The notes: a model not told the origin generated them from the letters alone. 64,000 nt of DNA from Onishia taeanensis (GCF_013349955.1 NZ_JABVXC010000006.1:118811-182810), one strand, 5' to 3'. Counted from the stretch's first letter, positions 1-9,184 are shown. Numbers and translations are program-made.

Positions 1-1
1 C

Positions 2-133
2 CAGCAGGGCCGCGACGCCGAGGCCCGCCAGGCCCTGGAACAGGCCCTCGAGGCACCGCCGCGGCCCGGACGCGAGCTCGCCGATCGCGGGCGTCGCGAG
101 GAGATCCAAGCGCTTCTCGACCAGCTACCTTAG
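2..133 (+). CDS. C-terminal end of a TPR-like protein (partial)
   Basis: The window opens inside a reading frame that runs without a stop until TAG at 131-133. The 43 visible residues are rich in Ala, Glu, Arg and Leu, in a helical pattern (for example EARQALEQAL) like the last helix pair of a tetratricopeptide-repeat protein, and they end in ALLDQLP. The start lies outside the window. It precedes the response regulator on the same strand with a gap of about 115 bases. The TPR assignment rests on composition and helix pattern only. Confidence 0.45.
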   Translation, partial: QQGRDAEARQALEQALEAPPRPGRELADRGRREEIQALLDQLP

Positions 134-248
134 ACTGCACGCAGAGGCGAGCGGGCACTGAGCGCGGCCCTCGAGAGACGAGGGCTGCGTCGTCGTTGGC
201 GGCCGGCGTGGAACGCCACATCATTCACAGGATCTACAGGGAACAGGC

Positions 249-938
249 ATGCGAGTACTGCTGGTCGAGGACGACCCCAGCCTGGCCTCGGGCATTCGCC
301 TGGCGCTCAAGTCCGAACATTACACCGTCGATGTGCTGGGCGATGGCCGCTCGGCCCTGGCGACTCTCAACGATGGCGAACCCTTCGACGTGGTGATTCT
401 CGACCTGGGGCTGCCCAAGCTCGACGGCATGAGCCTGCTCAAGCAGCTGCGCGGGCGCGACAACCCGGTGCCGGTATTGGTGCTGACCGCCCGGGACGGC
501 ATCGAGGATCGCATCAACGGGCTGGATGCCGGCGCCGACGACTATCTGATCAAGCCCTTCGAGGTCGCTGAGCTCAAGGCCCGCCTGCGCGCGCTGCTGC
601 GGCGCAGCCACGGCCAGGTGAACAGTGCCATCGAGATTCACGGCATCCGTCTCGATGCCGCCGAACACCAGGTCAGTCACCAGGGAGCGCCGGTCAATCT
701 TTCCCGACGCGAATTCACCCTGCTGCAGGAGTTCTTGAGCCATCCGGGCCGCGTCTTCACCCGCGATACCCTGGCCAGCCTGCTCTATGGCTGGGACGAG
801 GATGTGGAGAGCAATGCCATCGAGGTCCACGTGCACCACCTGCGCCGCAAGCTGTTTCCGGGGCTGATTCGCACCGTGCGCGGCATCGGCTATGTGCTCG
901 ACAAACCGAATGACACCTCCGGTAACGGCGCCTCATGA
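249..938 (+). CDS. OmpR/PhoB-family response regulator (QseB-like)
   Basis: DNA-binding response regulator of 229 residues, presumably phosphorylated by the kinase encoded next. The receiver domain covers about residues 1-115: acidic pocket E7-D8-D9, phospho-acceptor D52 in ILDLGLP, T80 and K102. A C-terminal winged-helix domain (about 130-222) carries the SRREFTLL and VRGIGYVL signatures of the OmpR class. The ATG follows an AGGGAACAGGC leader. Its stop codon overlaps the kinase start (ATGA at 935-938), so the two are translationally coupled. The best family match is the QseB/PmrA/TctD group; the stimulus cannot be read from the sequence. Confidence 0.93.
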   Translation: MRVLLVEDDPSLASGIRLALKSEHYTVDVLGDGRSALATLNDGEPFDVVILDLGLPKLDGMSLLKQLRGRDNPVPVLVLTARDGIEDRINGLDAGADDYLIKPFEVAELKARLRALLRRSHGQVNSAIEIHGIRLDAAEHQVSHQGAPVNLSRREFTLLQEFLSHPGRVFTRDTLASLLYGWDEDVESNAIEVHVHHLRRKLFPGLIRTVRGIGYVLDKPNDTSGNGAS

Positions 939-2443
939 CCTCGATTCGACGCCGCACTCTCGGCCTGGTGCTGTTGATGTTCGCGATCAGCATGCTGGTC
1001 ATCGGCATCACCAGCTATCGGGATGCCACCCACGAGGTCGAGGAACTCTTCGATGCTCGCCTGGCGCAGAACGCCCGGCTGATTCAGGGGCTGATGCAGG
1101 CACCGCTGGTCCAGGAACAGCGCGCCGGCCTGCTCGAAAGCCTGGACCGGGCCCTGGCGCGCGCCGACAACGCCGACATGAACGTGGCTGGACACCGCTA
1201 CGAGAGCAAGCTGGTGTTCCAGGTCTGGCAGCAGGACCAACTGCTGCTGCGCTCGGCGCGGGCCCCGCAATCCCCCCTGGAAGTCAATCGTGACGGCTAT
1301 GGCAGCGCCAAACTCGGTAACTTCGAGTGGCGGATCTTCGCCCTCACCGCGCCCGACGACTCCACCTCACCGGGGCTTCGCGTCGTGGTGGCGGAACGTG
1401 AGGACGTGCGCGGCGAACTGGTGACCCTGATCGCCCTGCGTACCCTGATCCCCGACCTGGTTGGCCTGCCGATTCTGACGTTGCTGCTGTGGTGGGCGAT
1501 CGGCTGGGGGCTGAAACCGCTATCGCGCATGGCGCAGCAGATCCGAGAGCGCGACCCACACAACCTGCAGCCGCTGATGCTGGCCCCTCTACCGCAGGAG
1601 CTGGCCACCATTACCGGCGCGCTGAACCGGCTGCTCGATCAGATTCGCGGCCTGCGCACCCGCGAGAAGCGCTTTATCGCCGATGCCGCCCATGAGCTGC
1701 GCACGCCGCTTGCGGTGCTTGGCCTGCATGCCCAGAACGCTCGCGACACCACCCAGCCCAAGGACCGCCGGGAGTCGCTGGATCAGCTGCAGGCCGGCGT
1801 CGAGCGGGCGACCCGACTGGTCTCACAGCTGTTGACGTTGGCCAGGCTCGACCCCGACCAGGACGCCGACCACCCGCGCCAGCGGATTGATCTGCTCAGC
1901 GAAACCCGCGAGGCCCTGGCCAAGCTCTCCCCGCTGGCTGGCGAAGCGTCGCTGGAACTTCAGCTCGACGCCGACGAGAGCCAGGACTGGCGACTCACCA
2001 CCGAGCCTGGCTGCGTCGATACCCTGGTGCAGAACCTGGTCGGCAACGCCCTGCATCATGCCCCGGCGGGCTCGACGGTGCGCGTCGCGCTAAGCGTCGA
2101 GCCCAGCACCGCCTCGGCTGCCGAACCCGACGCTAGGCACCGCGCCACCCCGAAACCGGGGAACGGCACCGATAAAGGCATTGGCCGACGCCATGCCTCG
2201 CGGCACTTCACGCTGATCGTCGACGACCAAGGCCCCGGCATACCCGCCGCCGAGCGTCGCAAGGTCATCGAACGCTTCCATCGCGCCGGCCCAGGTGCGG
2301 GAGCGGGTCTGGGGCTTTCCATCGTCGATCGCCTGGTGCAGCGTCATGGCGGTGAACTGGCGCTGGAAAGCGCTCCCCAAGGCGGCCTGAGGGTCAGGGT
2401 CGTGTTGCCACAGGAGGCCATTCATCCCTTCCCGGAGAACTGA
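935..2443 (+). CDS. Sensor histidine kinase (QseC-like)
   Basis: Inner-membrane sensor kinase of 502 residues that should phosphorylate the upstream regulator. It has an N-terminal membrane segment (about 8-27), a periplasmic loop (28-165) and a second membrane segment (168-192), followed by a HAMP-like linker. H253 in AAHELRTPLA is the phosphorylated His. The ATP-binding domain has the N box (QNLVGNALHHA, N371), the G1 box DQGPGIP (431-437) and the G2 box GAGLGLS. Odd: about 35 residues rich in Ala, Pro, Arg and Gly (about 390-424) sit inside the ATPase domain between the N and G1 boxes, where most relatives are shorter. It ends just before a hairpin at 2463-2504. Confidence 0.93.
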   Translation: MTSIRRRTLGLVLLMFAISMLVIGITSYRDATHEVEELFDARLAQNARLIQGLMQAPLVQEQRAGLLESLDRALARADNADMNVAGHRYESKLVFQVWQQDQLLLRSARAPQSPLEVNRDGYGSAKLGNFEWRIFALTAPDDSTSPGLRVVVAEREDVRGELVTLIALRTLIPDLVGLPILTLLLWWAIGWGLKPLSRMAQQIRERDPHNLQPLMLAPLPQELATITGALNRLLDQIRGLRTREKRFIADAAHELRTPLAVLGLHAQNARDTTQPKDRRESLDQLQAGVERATRLVSQLLTLARLDPDQDADHPRQRIDLLSETREALAKLSPLAGEASLELQLDADESQDWRLTTEPGCVDTLVQNLVGNALHHAPAGSTVRVALSVEPSTASAAEPDARHRATPKPGNGTDKGIGRRHASRHFTLIVDDQGPGIPAAERRKVIERFHRAGPGAGAGLGLSIVDRLVQRHGGELALESAPQGGLRVRVVLPQEAIHPFPEN

Positions 2444-2462
2444 TCGATACCTCCCGATAAGA

Positions 2463-2504
2463 GCGCAACGCCCCCGCCGTGTTCACATGACGGGGGCGTT
2501 GCGC
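2463..2504 (+). terminator. Hairpin after the two-component operon
   Basis: Perfect 14-bp inverted repeat (gcgcaacgcccccg and its complement) with a 14-base loop, 19 bases after the kinase stop. There is no run of T directly behind it, so termination may be inefficient or the hairpin may act as an mRNA 3' end stabiliser. The stretch from here to the next gene (2505-2616) shows nothing else recognisable. Confidence 0.6.
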
Positions 2505-2616
2505 GGAGAATAATCGTTTCATGCAGCGCCCTGAGAGCGAGCCAGTGACGATCTAAACGCGTTGGCTGGGCTATTAGCAGAGCTATCTTGCAGGGCTGCC
2601 TAGCTCGGTTAATGGA

Positions 2617-3720
2617 CTAGCGGGCCACGTCCTGGCTGGCATTACGCACCCCCCAGTCACTGCCGCCATCCCCCTGGGCATTACGTTCCAGCAGCGCCCG
2701 GATCGGATCGGCTGAGTTGGATGCCAGGCGAGCGGCAGGCTCGGCCTTCACCGCGGCTAGCAGCGCCGGCATGTTGGCCCGGCTCGGGTCGACGGCAAGG
2801 GGCGGCAGCGAGGCAATGGGGCCGGAAATGTCGGTATCCGCCAGCCAGTCCGTGCGCTCCTGCAGGCCCAGACGGGCGAAGCCGCGATCGAGCAGATCCG
2901 CCATGTGCTTATCCCGCGAGCGCGAGGTGAAGCCGCCCATCACCACAGCGATGAGGCGTCGATCGTCACGTACGGCCGAGGTCGCCACATTGAAGCCCGA
3001 GGCCCGGATGAAACCCGTCTTGAGGCCATCGGCGCCGGGATAGTGGCTCAACAGCCGATTGTGGCCGCGCTGGCGCTTGCCGCGAAAGACGAACTCGGTG
3101 CGCGAGAATTCGCCGTAGTATTCGGGGAAGTCCCGCATCAGGGCGACGGCCAGGGTGGCCATGTCCCGCGCGGTAGTCACCTGGGCGTCGTCAGGCAGTC
3201 CGGAGGCGTTGCGGAAATGCGTCGACTCCATTCCCATCCTGCGTGCTCGAACGGTCATGAGCTGGGCGAAGGCCGTTTCGCTGCCCCCCAGGGCCTCGGC
3301 CACTACCACGGCCACATCGTTGGCCGAGCGCACCACCAGGGCAGGAATGGCGTCGCCCACCCGGATACTATCACCGGCCCGCAGCCACAGCTTCGAGGCC
3401 GGCATCGAGGCCGCATGGGTGGAGACCGGCAGGGCATCATCGATATTCAGCCGCCCCTGCTCGATGGCCTCGAACAGCAGATAGAGGGTCATCATCTTGG
3501 TCAACGAGGCCGGATAGCGACGGGCCTCGGCGTTTTCTGCATAAACCACTTCACCGCTCGCCGCGTCGGCGACGAGCCCCGCATAACGTGGATTGTCGGC
3601 CTGGGCAATGCCCCCTATCAGCATCAGCAACATGCCCATACCGACAGCCATCATGAGTGGTACCGTGGCACGCGCCGGCCGTGTCCGGGTGGCGGGTCGC
3701 CTTGTTGTTATATCCCGCAT
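2617..3720 (-). CDS. D-alanyl-D-alanine endo/carboxypeptidase (peptidase S11, PBP7-like)
   Basis: Penicillin-binding serine peptidase of 367 residues that trims peptidoglycan peptides in the periplasm. The three hallmark motifs are present in order: S72-L-T-K75 (nucleophile and base), S132-A-N134 and K234-T-G236. A long Arg-rich N-terminus precedes the hydrophobic signal segment, which ends near AQA-D. The C-terminus after the catalytic domain is short and lacks the amphipathic membrane anchor typical of DacA, which fits the PbpG (PBP7/8) type better. The start at 3720 is chosen over an upstream one because AGGGGA lies 9 bases before the ATG. It is a single-gene unit. Confidence 0.88.
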   Translation of the reverse strand: MRDITTRRPATRTRPARATVPLMMAVGMGMLLMLIGGIAQADNPRYAGLVADAASGEVVYAENAEARRYPASLTKMMTLYLLFEAIEQGRLNIDDALPVSTHAASMPASKLWLRAGDSIRVGDAIPALVVRSANDVAVVVAEALGGSETAFAQLMTVRARRMGMESTHFRNASGLPDDAQVTTARDMATLAVALMRDFPEYYGEFSRTEFVFRGKRQRGHNRLLSHYPGADGLKTGFIRASGFNVATSAVRDDRRLIAVVMGGFTSRSRDKHMADLLDRGFARLGLQERTDWLADTDISGPIASLPPLAVDPSRANMPALLAAVKAEPAARLASNSADPIRALLERNAQGDGGSDWGVRNASQDVAR

Positions 3721-3888
3721 CGTCGTTTTCCCCTGAGTTCCCTGCCATTTCCAAGCTGTTATCGCTTCTTGTCTCAGTATGCCGATCGCAGTCGGCCTGT
3801 CCACTGTCGCGAGCCCCTTCTTGCCAGCTCATGGCAAGCATCGATAGCCATGAGCTATGAAAAGAATAACCTCAACTGTTTTTATAAA

Positions 3889-3903
3889 TGAGAATCACTC
3901 TCC
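3889..3903. promoter_or_regulatory. Fur-box-like 7-1-7 inverted repeat
   Basis: TGAGAAT-C-ACTCTCC resembles the core Fur operator (TGATAAT-n-ATTATCA) with several mismatches. It sits in an AT-rich stretch (3866-3912) that stands out from the GC-rich surroundings, about 47 bases before the DUF2061 start. The match is imperfect and chance cannot be excluded. Confidence 0.35.
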
Positions 3904-3949
3904 TATATTAAGGCTAACGCTTACCAGAGCTCTTGACGGAGTCCCCGAC

Positions 3950-4150
3950 ATGATCAAGACCGCTACCTTCGCTATCGTCCATTTTTCCGTGGCCTTCACG
4001 GTGACTTACTTGCTGACCGGCAGCTGGGTACTGGGTGGCGTCATCGCCCTGACCGAACCTGCGGTTAACACCGTCGCCTATTTCTTTCACGAGAAGGCCT
4101 GGGAATGGGTCAAGCGCCGGCAAGCCATCTCTGCGGGGCAATCCGCCTAG
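3950..4150 (+). CDS. DUF2061 small membrane protein
   Basis: Small inner-membrane protein of 66 residues. Two hydrophobic segments (about 4-22 and 24-42) are followed by the family-typical pattern EPAVNTVAYFFHEKAWEW and a basic tail (VKRRQ). The product matches the DUF2061 family in length and motif; its function is unknown. The ATG at 3950 is chosen because the homologous part begins there (MIKTATFAI); the frame is open further upstream but encodes nothing family-like. It is a monocistronic gene with a Fur-like site upstream. Confidence 0.8.
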   Translation: MIKTATFAIVHFSVAFTVTYLLTGSWVLGGVIALTEPAVNTVAYFFHEKAWEWVKRRQAISAGQSA

Positions 4151-4201
4151 CGCACCATGACCTCGCCTTTGTCTAACAATGGCGATGATCAGCCCGCTCT
4201 T

Positions 4202-4236
4202 ACCCATATAAAAACGACCGCCCGAAGGCGGTCGTT
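4202..4236 (-). terminator. Rho-independent terminator of the chemoreceptor gene
   Basis: A 10-bp perfect stem (aacgaccgcc / ggcggtcgtt) with a cgaa loop. Read on the minus strand it is followed by TTTTTATATG. It lies 30 bases beyond the stop of the chemoreceptor gene, so it is a textbook intrinsic terminator for that gene. Confidence 0.85.
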
Positions 4237-4266
4237 GGGTGATACCTGCAGCGAACAGCAACAGCG

Positions 4267-6006
4267 TTAGAACTCTTCCCACTCGGTCTCGCGTTGCTGA
4301 GCGTGATTACCGGCACTCGGCAGACGATGAGACGATGCCCGTGACTGGCCTGACTGGCCTGACTGGCTCGAGGCTGCCGGCAAGGCACGATCCGACGTTT
4401 GACGAACAGCCTGCGGCGAGACCTCGCCAAGCTGGAAGGTCGACATCAGATCCATCAGCCGATGCGCGCGCTCCTTGAGATTGTTGGACGCCGTGGCACT
4501 CTCTTGAACCAGGGTAGCGTTCTGTTGGGTCACTTGGTCCATCTGGGTCACGGCTTCGCCGGCCTGCTGCACCCCATCACTCTGCTCGGCGGTGGCACTG
4601 CTGATTTCTTCCATCAGCTCGGTGACCCGCTTGACGGAGGCGACGATCTGCTCGGTGGTCTTGCCCGCCTGAGAGGCCAGCTCGGTGCCCTCAACGACAC
4701 GCTCGCGGTTAGCGGTGATCAGCGTATTGATCTCCTTGGCGGCCGCCGCGGAACGGCTGGCCAGTTCGCGAACTTCCTGGGCGACCACGGCGAAACCTCG
4801 GCCATGCTCGCCGGCGCGTGCCGCCTCAACGGAGGCGTTGAGCGCCAGGATATTGGTCTGGAAGGCGATGCCATCGATCATCGAAATGATATCGGCCACT
4901 TCGTTGGAACTGCCGTCGATATCGCGCATGGTCTGCACCACCTTGGCAACGACTTCGCCGCCATCCTCGGCCACCTTCGAGGCGTTGGCCGCCTGCTTGC
5001 GCGCTTCCACGGCATTATCGGCGTTCTGCTGAACGGTGCTGCCAAGCTCCTCCATGGCCGAAGCGGTCTCGGCCAGAGAGCTGGCCTGCTGCTCGGTGCG
5101 TGCCGACAGCTCGTTGTTGCCTTCGGCGATCTGCTCGCTATTGGTGGCTACCGACTCGGCAGACTGACGCACCCCCAGTACGGTATTTTGCAGCCGTTCC
5201 GCCATTTCCATCTGGGATGCCATGATGCTGTGGCGATACTGCGGCTTGAGCGTCACCTTACGCGTTAGGTCGCCACGCCCCACGGCCTCTGCGAAGGCCT
5301 TGACCTTATAGGGTTCGGCGCCGAACTCACGCAGTAGCAGGCTGGTCAGCAGAGTGGCGACCAGGCCACCGATCACCAGGGCACCGAAGCACAGCGCCAG
5401 CATGGTGATCTCGAAATTCTCGGCGATGTTACGAGCAAAGCCGGTCTCGGCCTCGTTGAGCTGCTCCTGTAGGTCAATGAAGGCGTTGATCGTATTGAGC
5501 CAGGCGGTAAAGGCCGGGGCAGCCTGATCGAGCAGCACTCGTTCAGCGGCATCGGTATCACCGGCTTGGCGAAGCTCGATCACCTTATCGATCAGCGGCA
5601 TGGTCTTGGCTTCGATCGCCTGGATATCGGCCAGGCCACTACGCTCCTCGGCGGTGATGTCATCCCGCGAGGCGAAGAGCTCCTGCATCCCGGCGGCGGC
5701 CTCACGGTAGTTTCCTGCAAGGCGCCTGATATCGGCGATCACCGGTTCGAGCTTGGCATCGTCGTTGATCAGCGCCACGTCGCGCAGGGCGACGGAGCGG
5801 TCATGAACGCTGCCCCGGTAGTCGACCGCATACTGCTGTTTGACGCTGTTGACGTCGTTGATGACCTTCATGCTGTGGTCAATCATGTTGACCTCACGCA
5901 CCCCTTCAGCGGTCAGGATGACCATCAGCAAGAGGACGCTGGCAAAGCCGGCGGTCATACGGGCGCGAATCGTCGTTCCCCGCAGCCACGAAAATATGGT
6001 TTTCAC
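4267..6006 (-). CDS. Methyl-accepting chemotaxis protein
   Basis: Transmembrane chemoreceptor of 579 residues. TM1 lies near the N-terminus ([15 protein letters not shown]) and is followed by a four-helix-bundle-type periplasmic domain of about 160 residues, TM2 ([18 protein letters not shown]), HAMP and a long coiled-coil signalling domain with the conserved hairpin tip ([14 protein letters not shown], then [13 protein letters not shown]). The last five residues are EWEEF, resembling the C-terminal xWxxF pentapeptide that tethers CheR/CheB. The start is taken as GTG at 6006, with AGGA 9 bases upstream; homologues begin [10 protein letters not shown]. The ligand is unknown. It stands alone, with no che genes nearby. 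Confidence 0.9.
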   Translation of the reverse strand: MKTIFSWLRGTTIRARMTAGFASVLLLMVILTAEGVREVNMIDHSMKVINDVNSVKQQYAVDYRGSVHDRSVALRDVALINDDAKLEPVIADIRRLAGNYREAAAGMQELFASRDDITAEERSGLADIQAIEAKTMPLIDKVIELRQAGDTDAAERVLLDQAAPAFTAWLNTINAFIDLQEQLNEAETGFARNIAENFEITMLALCFGALVIGGLVATLLTSLLLREFGAEPYKVKAFAEAVGRGDLTRKVTLKPQYRHSIMASQMEMAERLQNTVLGVRQSAESVATNSEQIAEGNNELSARTEQQASSLAETASAMEELGSTVQQNADNAVEARKQAANASKVAEDGGEVVAKVVQTMRDIDGSSNEVADIISMIDGIAFQTNILALNASVEAARAGEHGRGFAVVAQEVRELASRSAAAAKEINTLITANRERVVEGTELASQAGKTTEQIVASVKRVTELMEEISSATAEQSDGVQQAGEAVTQMDQVTQQNATLVQESATASNNLKERAHRLMDLMSTFQLGEVSPQAVRQTSDRALPAASSQSGQSGQSRASSHRLPSAGNHAQQRETEWEEF

Positions 6007-6083
6007 AGTGCTGTTCCTATACTGGCGTGTCGAAGAAAGCGCATGCACCGTGGACAACCTTTTGCCCAGTCACAAGGCCAACA

Positions 6084-6118
6084 TGTACAAACATTAAATA
6101 ATATAAAATCTTTGTACA
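6084..6118. promoter_or_regulatory. AT-rich inverted repeat upstream of the chemoreceptor
   Basis: 8-bp arms TGTACAAA and TTTGTACA separated by 19 AT-rich bases, 78-112 bases upstream of the chemoreceptor start. This is a plausible operator or promoter region for that gene. The rest of the intergenic stretch 6007-6339 holds no gene I can support. Confidence 0.35.
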
Positions 6119-6339
6119 ATGATTTCCTTGCCATCAATTCCTTTGCGCACGATGCAATAACGGGCAACAAACAAACTATCGGCATAAGCGCCGCCGGCTT
6201 TAATCGCCATCGAGATTTGTTGCCGAAGGCCGCCGGCTTGCGAAGCCATCGCACCCCGGGCATGGGCTGCCGCCCTGCGTGGCAATATCGTATGCTTGGC
6301 CGCACGATCGACCGCATATGAGCTGGACTGGAGACGGGA

Positions 6340-6966
6340 ATGACCGAAAGGATGCGCGCCACGCAGCCCCTGACAACGCGAACGCTGACGGCGCTGAACG
6401 CGAGAACCCTGGCGCTGATCGCTCTAACGGTCGGGCTTTCGACGCCGGCCATGGCGCTGATGTACAACCAGCAAGATACCGAGACGGCAGGCCACTGGGC
6501 ATCGATGACGCTGGTGCTCGGCGAGGAACGCACCTACCGGGCCAGCAACAGCTACGACATGCCGGGCACCGCCTTTTCCGTGGATTTCGCGCCGCCCGAA
6601 TGCCGGCCGCGGCTGGAGCTGCGCGTCGACATGGGCGAAGTGGCAAGCCGCGACGAGACCGTCAGCGCCGACGCCGCCCTGCGCATCGACCGCTTCACCG
6701 CTCACGCGGGGCCGGCAACGCTTGCCAAGGAGCGCGGCGATAACGGCGCCTACGTAAGCTTCACCAATGCCGCTCCCTATCGATTGCTGCACGAACTGCA
6801 CGTGGGCGACACCCTGCGCCTCCAGATCGAGAACGGCAGCGAGCCCTGGTACCTGAACTTTCAGCTACCGGGAGCGGCCATCGCCCTCGACCGGGCGGCG
6901 CGGCAATGCCATGAGTCGGTTACGCCAGACGACGACGCCGAGCAACCGCCCAGCGCCTACTTTTGA
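6340..6966 (+). CDS. Exported protein of unknown function
   Basis: 208-residue protein with an N-terminal export signal: a basic and Thr-rich n-region, then the hydrophobic stretch LALIALTVGLS ending at PAMA-L. The mature part is predicted to be beta-rich, with two Cys residues (PPECRP and ARQCHE) that could form one disulfide, and a Pro/Asp-rich tail ending SAYF. I recognise no family. The ATG has GGAGACGGGA just upstream. It is monocistronic, between a chemoreceptor and the TPM/LemA operon that converges on it. Confidence 0.7.
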   Translation: MTERMRATQPLTTRTLTALNARTLALIALTVGLSTPAMALMYNQQDTETAGHWASMTLVLGEERTYRASNSYDMPGTAFSVDFAPPECRPRLELRVDMGEVASRDETVSADAALRIDRFTAHAGPATLAKERGDNGAYVSFTNAAPYRLLHELHVGDTLRLQIENGSEPWYLNFQLPGAAIALDRAARQCHESVTPDDDAEQPPSAYF

Positions 6967-7031
6967 ATGGGGATATGTGGGTGAATGGGGAATGAAGGGG
7001 AACGAGAGGAGCGCGGGCGGCGAGCCGCCGG

Positions 7032-7649
7032 CTAGTCGAGGATCACCAGACGGTTGGGCAGCTCATTGCGCAGGTGGGTAGCGGGCAACTCACGCTGGAG
7101 GTGCTTTCCGCATGACTCGATGCATTCCACGAACCCCTGTGCCGTCTGCCCCTGGCGGACGTGATGGGTGAAGTCGGCGACGATGTCCTGCCAGGTATCG
7201 TCACCGAGACGCTCGGAAATGCCTCGGTCGACCAGGATCTCCACGTAGCGCTCCGCCTCCGAGACGAAAATCAGCATCCCGGTGCCCGCCTCGGTGTGGT
7301 GCAGGTTCTGTTCGAGAAACTGGCGGCGGGCCAGGTTCGCGGCGCGCCAGTGGCGTACCCTGCGGGGAATGAGCCGCGTGGTGACGGCGGGCCTCCGGCA
7401 CACCAGGGCCGCCACCACGAAGGTGGCCCACTGGACCAGCAGTAGCGTGGTGGCATCCCACCAGCCAGGGAAGTAGTTGATCGCGCCGGGGACCACCAGG
7501 GCCAGAATGCCGGCCCATAGCAGGGGGATATAGGCGTAGTCATCGGCCTGGGCAGCCAGCACGGTGACCAATTCGGCATCGGTCTCCCGCTCGATTCGCT
7601 GGATCGTCTCGGCCACCTTACGCTGCTCGCTGTCGCTCAGTAACGCCAT
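7032..7649 (-). CDS. TPM-domain membrane protein
   Basis: 205 residues. The N-terminal part has a TPM-domain start (VAETIQRIERETDAELVTVLA), two hydrophobic segments are inserted (about 40-60 and 68-84), and the C-terminal half continues the fold (GMLIFVSEAERYVEILVDRGI). TPM-domain proteins occur in thylakoid and bacterial membrane maintenance and often accompany LemA. It is last in the lemA - TPM - TPM operon on the minus strand, 27 bases after the preceding gene. The biochemical role is unknown. Confidence 0.82.
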   Translation of the reverse strand: MALLSDSEQRKVAETIQRIERETDAELVTVLAAQADDYAYIPLLWAGILALVVPGAINYFPGWWDATTLLLVQWATFVVAALVCRRPAVTTRLIPRRVRHWRAANLARRQFLEQNLHHTEAGTGMLIFVSEAERYVEILVDRGISERLGDDTWQDIVADFTHHVRQGQTAQGFVECIESCGKHLQRELPATHLRNELPNRLVILD

Positions 7650-7676
7650 GGGGTATCTGTACTCGCTTGAAAGGAT

Positions 7677-8426
7677 TTACCAGCCGCCGGAGGCGCCACC
7701 GCCCCCGAAACCGCCACCACCGCCGCCGAAGCCTCCGCCACCGCCGAGACCGCCGCCGCCACCGTGGCCGCCTCGACCGCCCAGTGCGGCCCCCAGCAGC
7801 AGCCCGCCCAGCAGTCCGCGACCGCCACGACCGCCGCGCAGGAATCCGGTGACGGCGAGCAGCAGCAGGAAGAACAGCACCGACTTCGGGCCGTCCGGGC
7901 CCTGCTTGTCCTGTGCAGATGCCGGGGCCGAGGTGGCGAGCGGGTCGCCCCCCAACACTTGGATCATCGCCTGGGTGCCTTCGAGGATGCCGCGGGCGAA
8001 ATCCCCCTGCCGGAAGGCCGGCGTGATCACCTGGTTGATGATCACCGAGGACTGCGCATCGGTCAGACGCCCTTCGAGACCATAGCCCACCTCGATGCGC
8101 AATTTGCGCTCGTCACGAGCCACGATCAGCAGCGCGCCGTTGTCTTTGCCCTCCTGGCCGATACCCCAGTGGCGGCCCAGCTGATAGCCGTATTCTTCGA
8201 TGGTGCGGCCCTGGAGGTTGGGCAGCGTGGCCACCACTACCTGCTCGGTGGTGGCCTGCTCATGCGCCGCCAGCATCTTGGTCAGGCGCGTTTCGTCAGC
8301 GGCATCGAGCATGTCGGCCTGGTCGACGACACGACCGCTGAGCTCCGGGAATTCGGGTTGTTGTGCCTGAGCGCCCAGCGCCACCAGCAGCAACAGGACG
8401 ACGGGAAGTTGCCGAAACAGCCGCAT
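7677..8426 (-). CDS. TPM-domain protein, YgcG-like, with Gly-rich tail
   Basis: 249-residue exported protein. It has a signal peptide (LLLLVALGAQAQ), a TPM domain (about 25-165, with FPELSGRVVDQADML and RIEVGYGLEGRLTD), a transmembrane segment (FFLLLLAVTGFL), then a long Gly-rich tail (GGGGGFGGGG type) ending GGASGGW. The tail is typical of YgcG-type proteins. The start codon shares one base with the lemA stop (TGATG), so the two are translationally coupled. Such proteins are thought to act with LemA at the membrane; the mechanism is unknown. Confidence 0.87.
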   Translation of the reverse strand: MRLFRQLPVVLLLLVALGAQAQQPEFPELSGRVVDQADMLDAADETRLTKMLAAHEQATTEQVVVATLPNLQGRTIEEYGYQLGRHWGIGQEGKDNGALLIVARDERKLRIEVGYGLEGRLTDAQSSVIINQVITPAFRQGDFARGILEGTQAMIQVLGGDPLATSAPASAQDKQGPDGPKSVLFFLLLLAVTGFLRGGRGGRGLLGGLLLGAALGGRGGHGGGGGLGGGGGFGGGGGGFGGGGASGGW

Positions 8427-9043
8427 CAGAAGGACACCTCCGGCGCCTGATCGGCGTCGGTCGCGGTGGCCTCGAAGGTCTCGCGCAGTTCCATGTCGCT
8501 GTACAGGAGGCTATGCCAGAGACGCCCCGGGAAAGTGCGAATCTCGGTGTTGTAACGCTCGACCGCGGCGATGAAGTCGCGGCGCGCCACCGCGATACGG
8601 TTCTCTGTGCCTTCGAGCTGGGACTGCAGCGCCAGGAAGTTCTGGTTGGACTTGAGATCCGGGTAGCGCTCCGAGACCGCCATCAGCCGGCTAAGCGCAC
8701 TGGAGAGTTCGCCCTGCGCCTGCTGGAACTGGCGCAACTTCTCGGGATTGTTGAGGATGCTCTCGTCGACCTGAATGGACGTCGCCTTGGCGCGGGCCTC
8801 TACCACCGCCGTCAGCGTCTCCTGCTCCTGGCGAGCGAATCCCTTGACGGTTTCCACCAGGTTGGGAATCAGGTCGGCTCGCCGCTGATACTGGTTCTCC
8901 ACCTGCGACCAGGCCGCTTTGACCTGCTCATCATAGGTCGGCAGGTTGTTCACGCCGCAGCCCGTCAGCAGCATGGCAACGAGCAGCAGGAACGCCGAAC
9001 GCCAGGCGATCCGATAGGGGGTAACCCCGAGAGTGGCTTGCAT
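8426..9043 (-). CDS. lemA: LemA-family lipoprotein
   Basis: LemA-type membrane protein of 205 residues. A lipobox (LLTGC, cleavage before C) lies near residue 22 and is followed by the LemA helical bundle: NLPTYDEQVKAAW, NQYQRRADLIPNLVETVKG and later VAVSERYPDLKSNQNFLALQ. LemA proteins are small helical membrane-associated proteins commonly co-transcribed with TPM-domain genes, as here. The start is placed at 9043, where GGGGAAG precedes the ATG and the signal peptide begins; the upstream open frame is not family-like. First gene of the three-gene operon. Confidence 0.88.
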   Translation of the reverse strand: MQATLGVTPYRIAWRSAFLLLVAMLLTGCGVNNLPTYDEQVKAAWSQVENQYQRRADLIPNLVETVKGFARQEQETLTAVVEARAKATSIQVDESILNNPEKLRQFQQAQGELSSALSRLMAVSERYPDLKSNQNFLALQSQLEGTENRIAVARRDFIAAVERYNTEIRTFPGRLWHSLLYSDMELRETFEATATDADQAPEVSF

Positions 9044-9184
9044 GGTTGGTTCGCTTCCCCGTCTGGTTGGCCGATGATCTGCTCTCACGGTACACGGTGG
9101 CGGCTGGTGCGAGAAGCCGATCTGCCGGCCGCGTTCCTTTCCGAGGCTAAAGAACGCCTGACATTGAGTGCTCATGGCGTTTCA

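Noticed and set aside
7677..7790. Gly-rich region as a possible DNA repeat element
   Set aside because: It is the normal Gly-rich tail of a YgcG/TPM-type protein, with irregular codon use.
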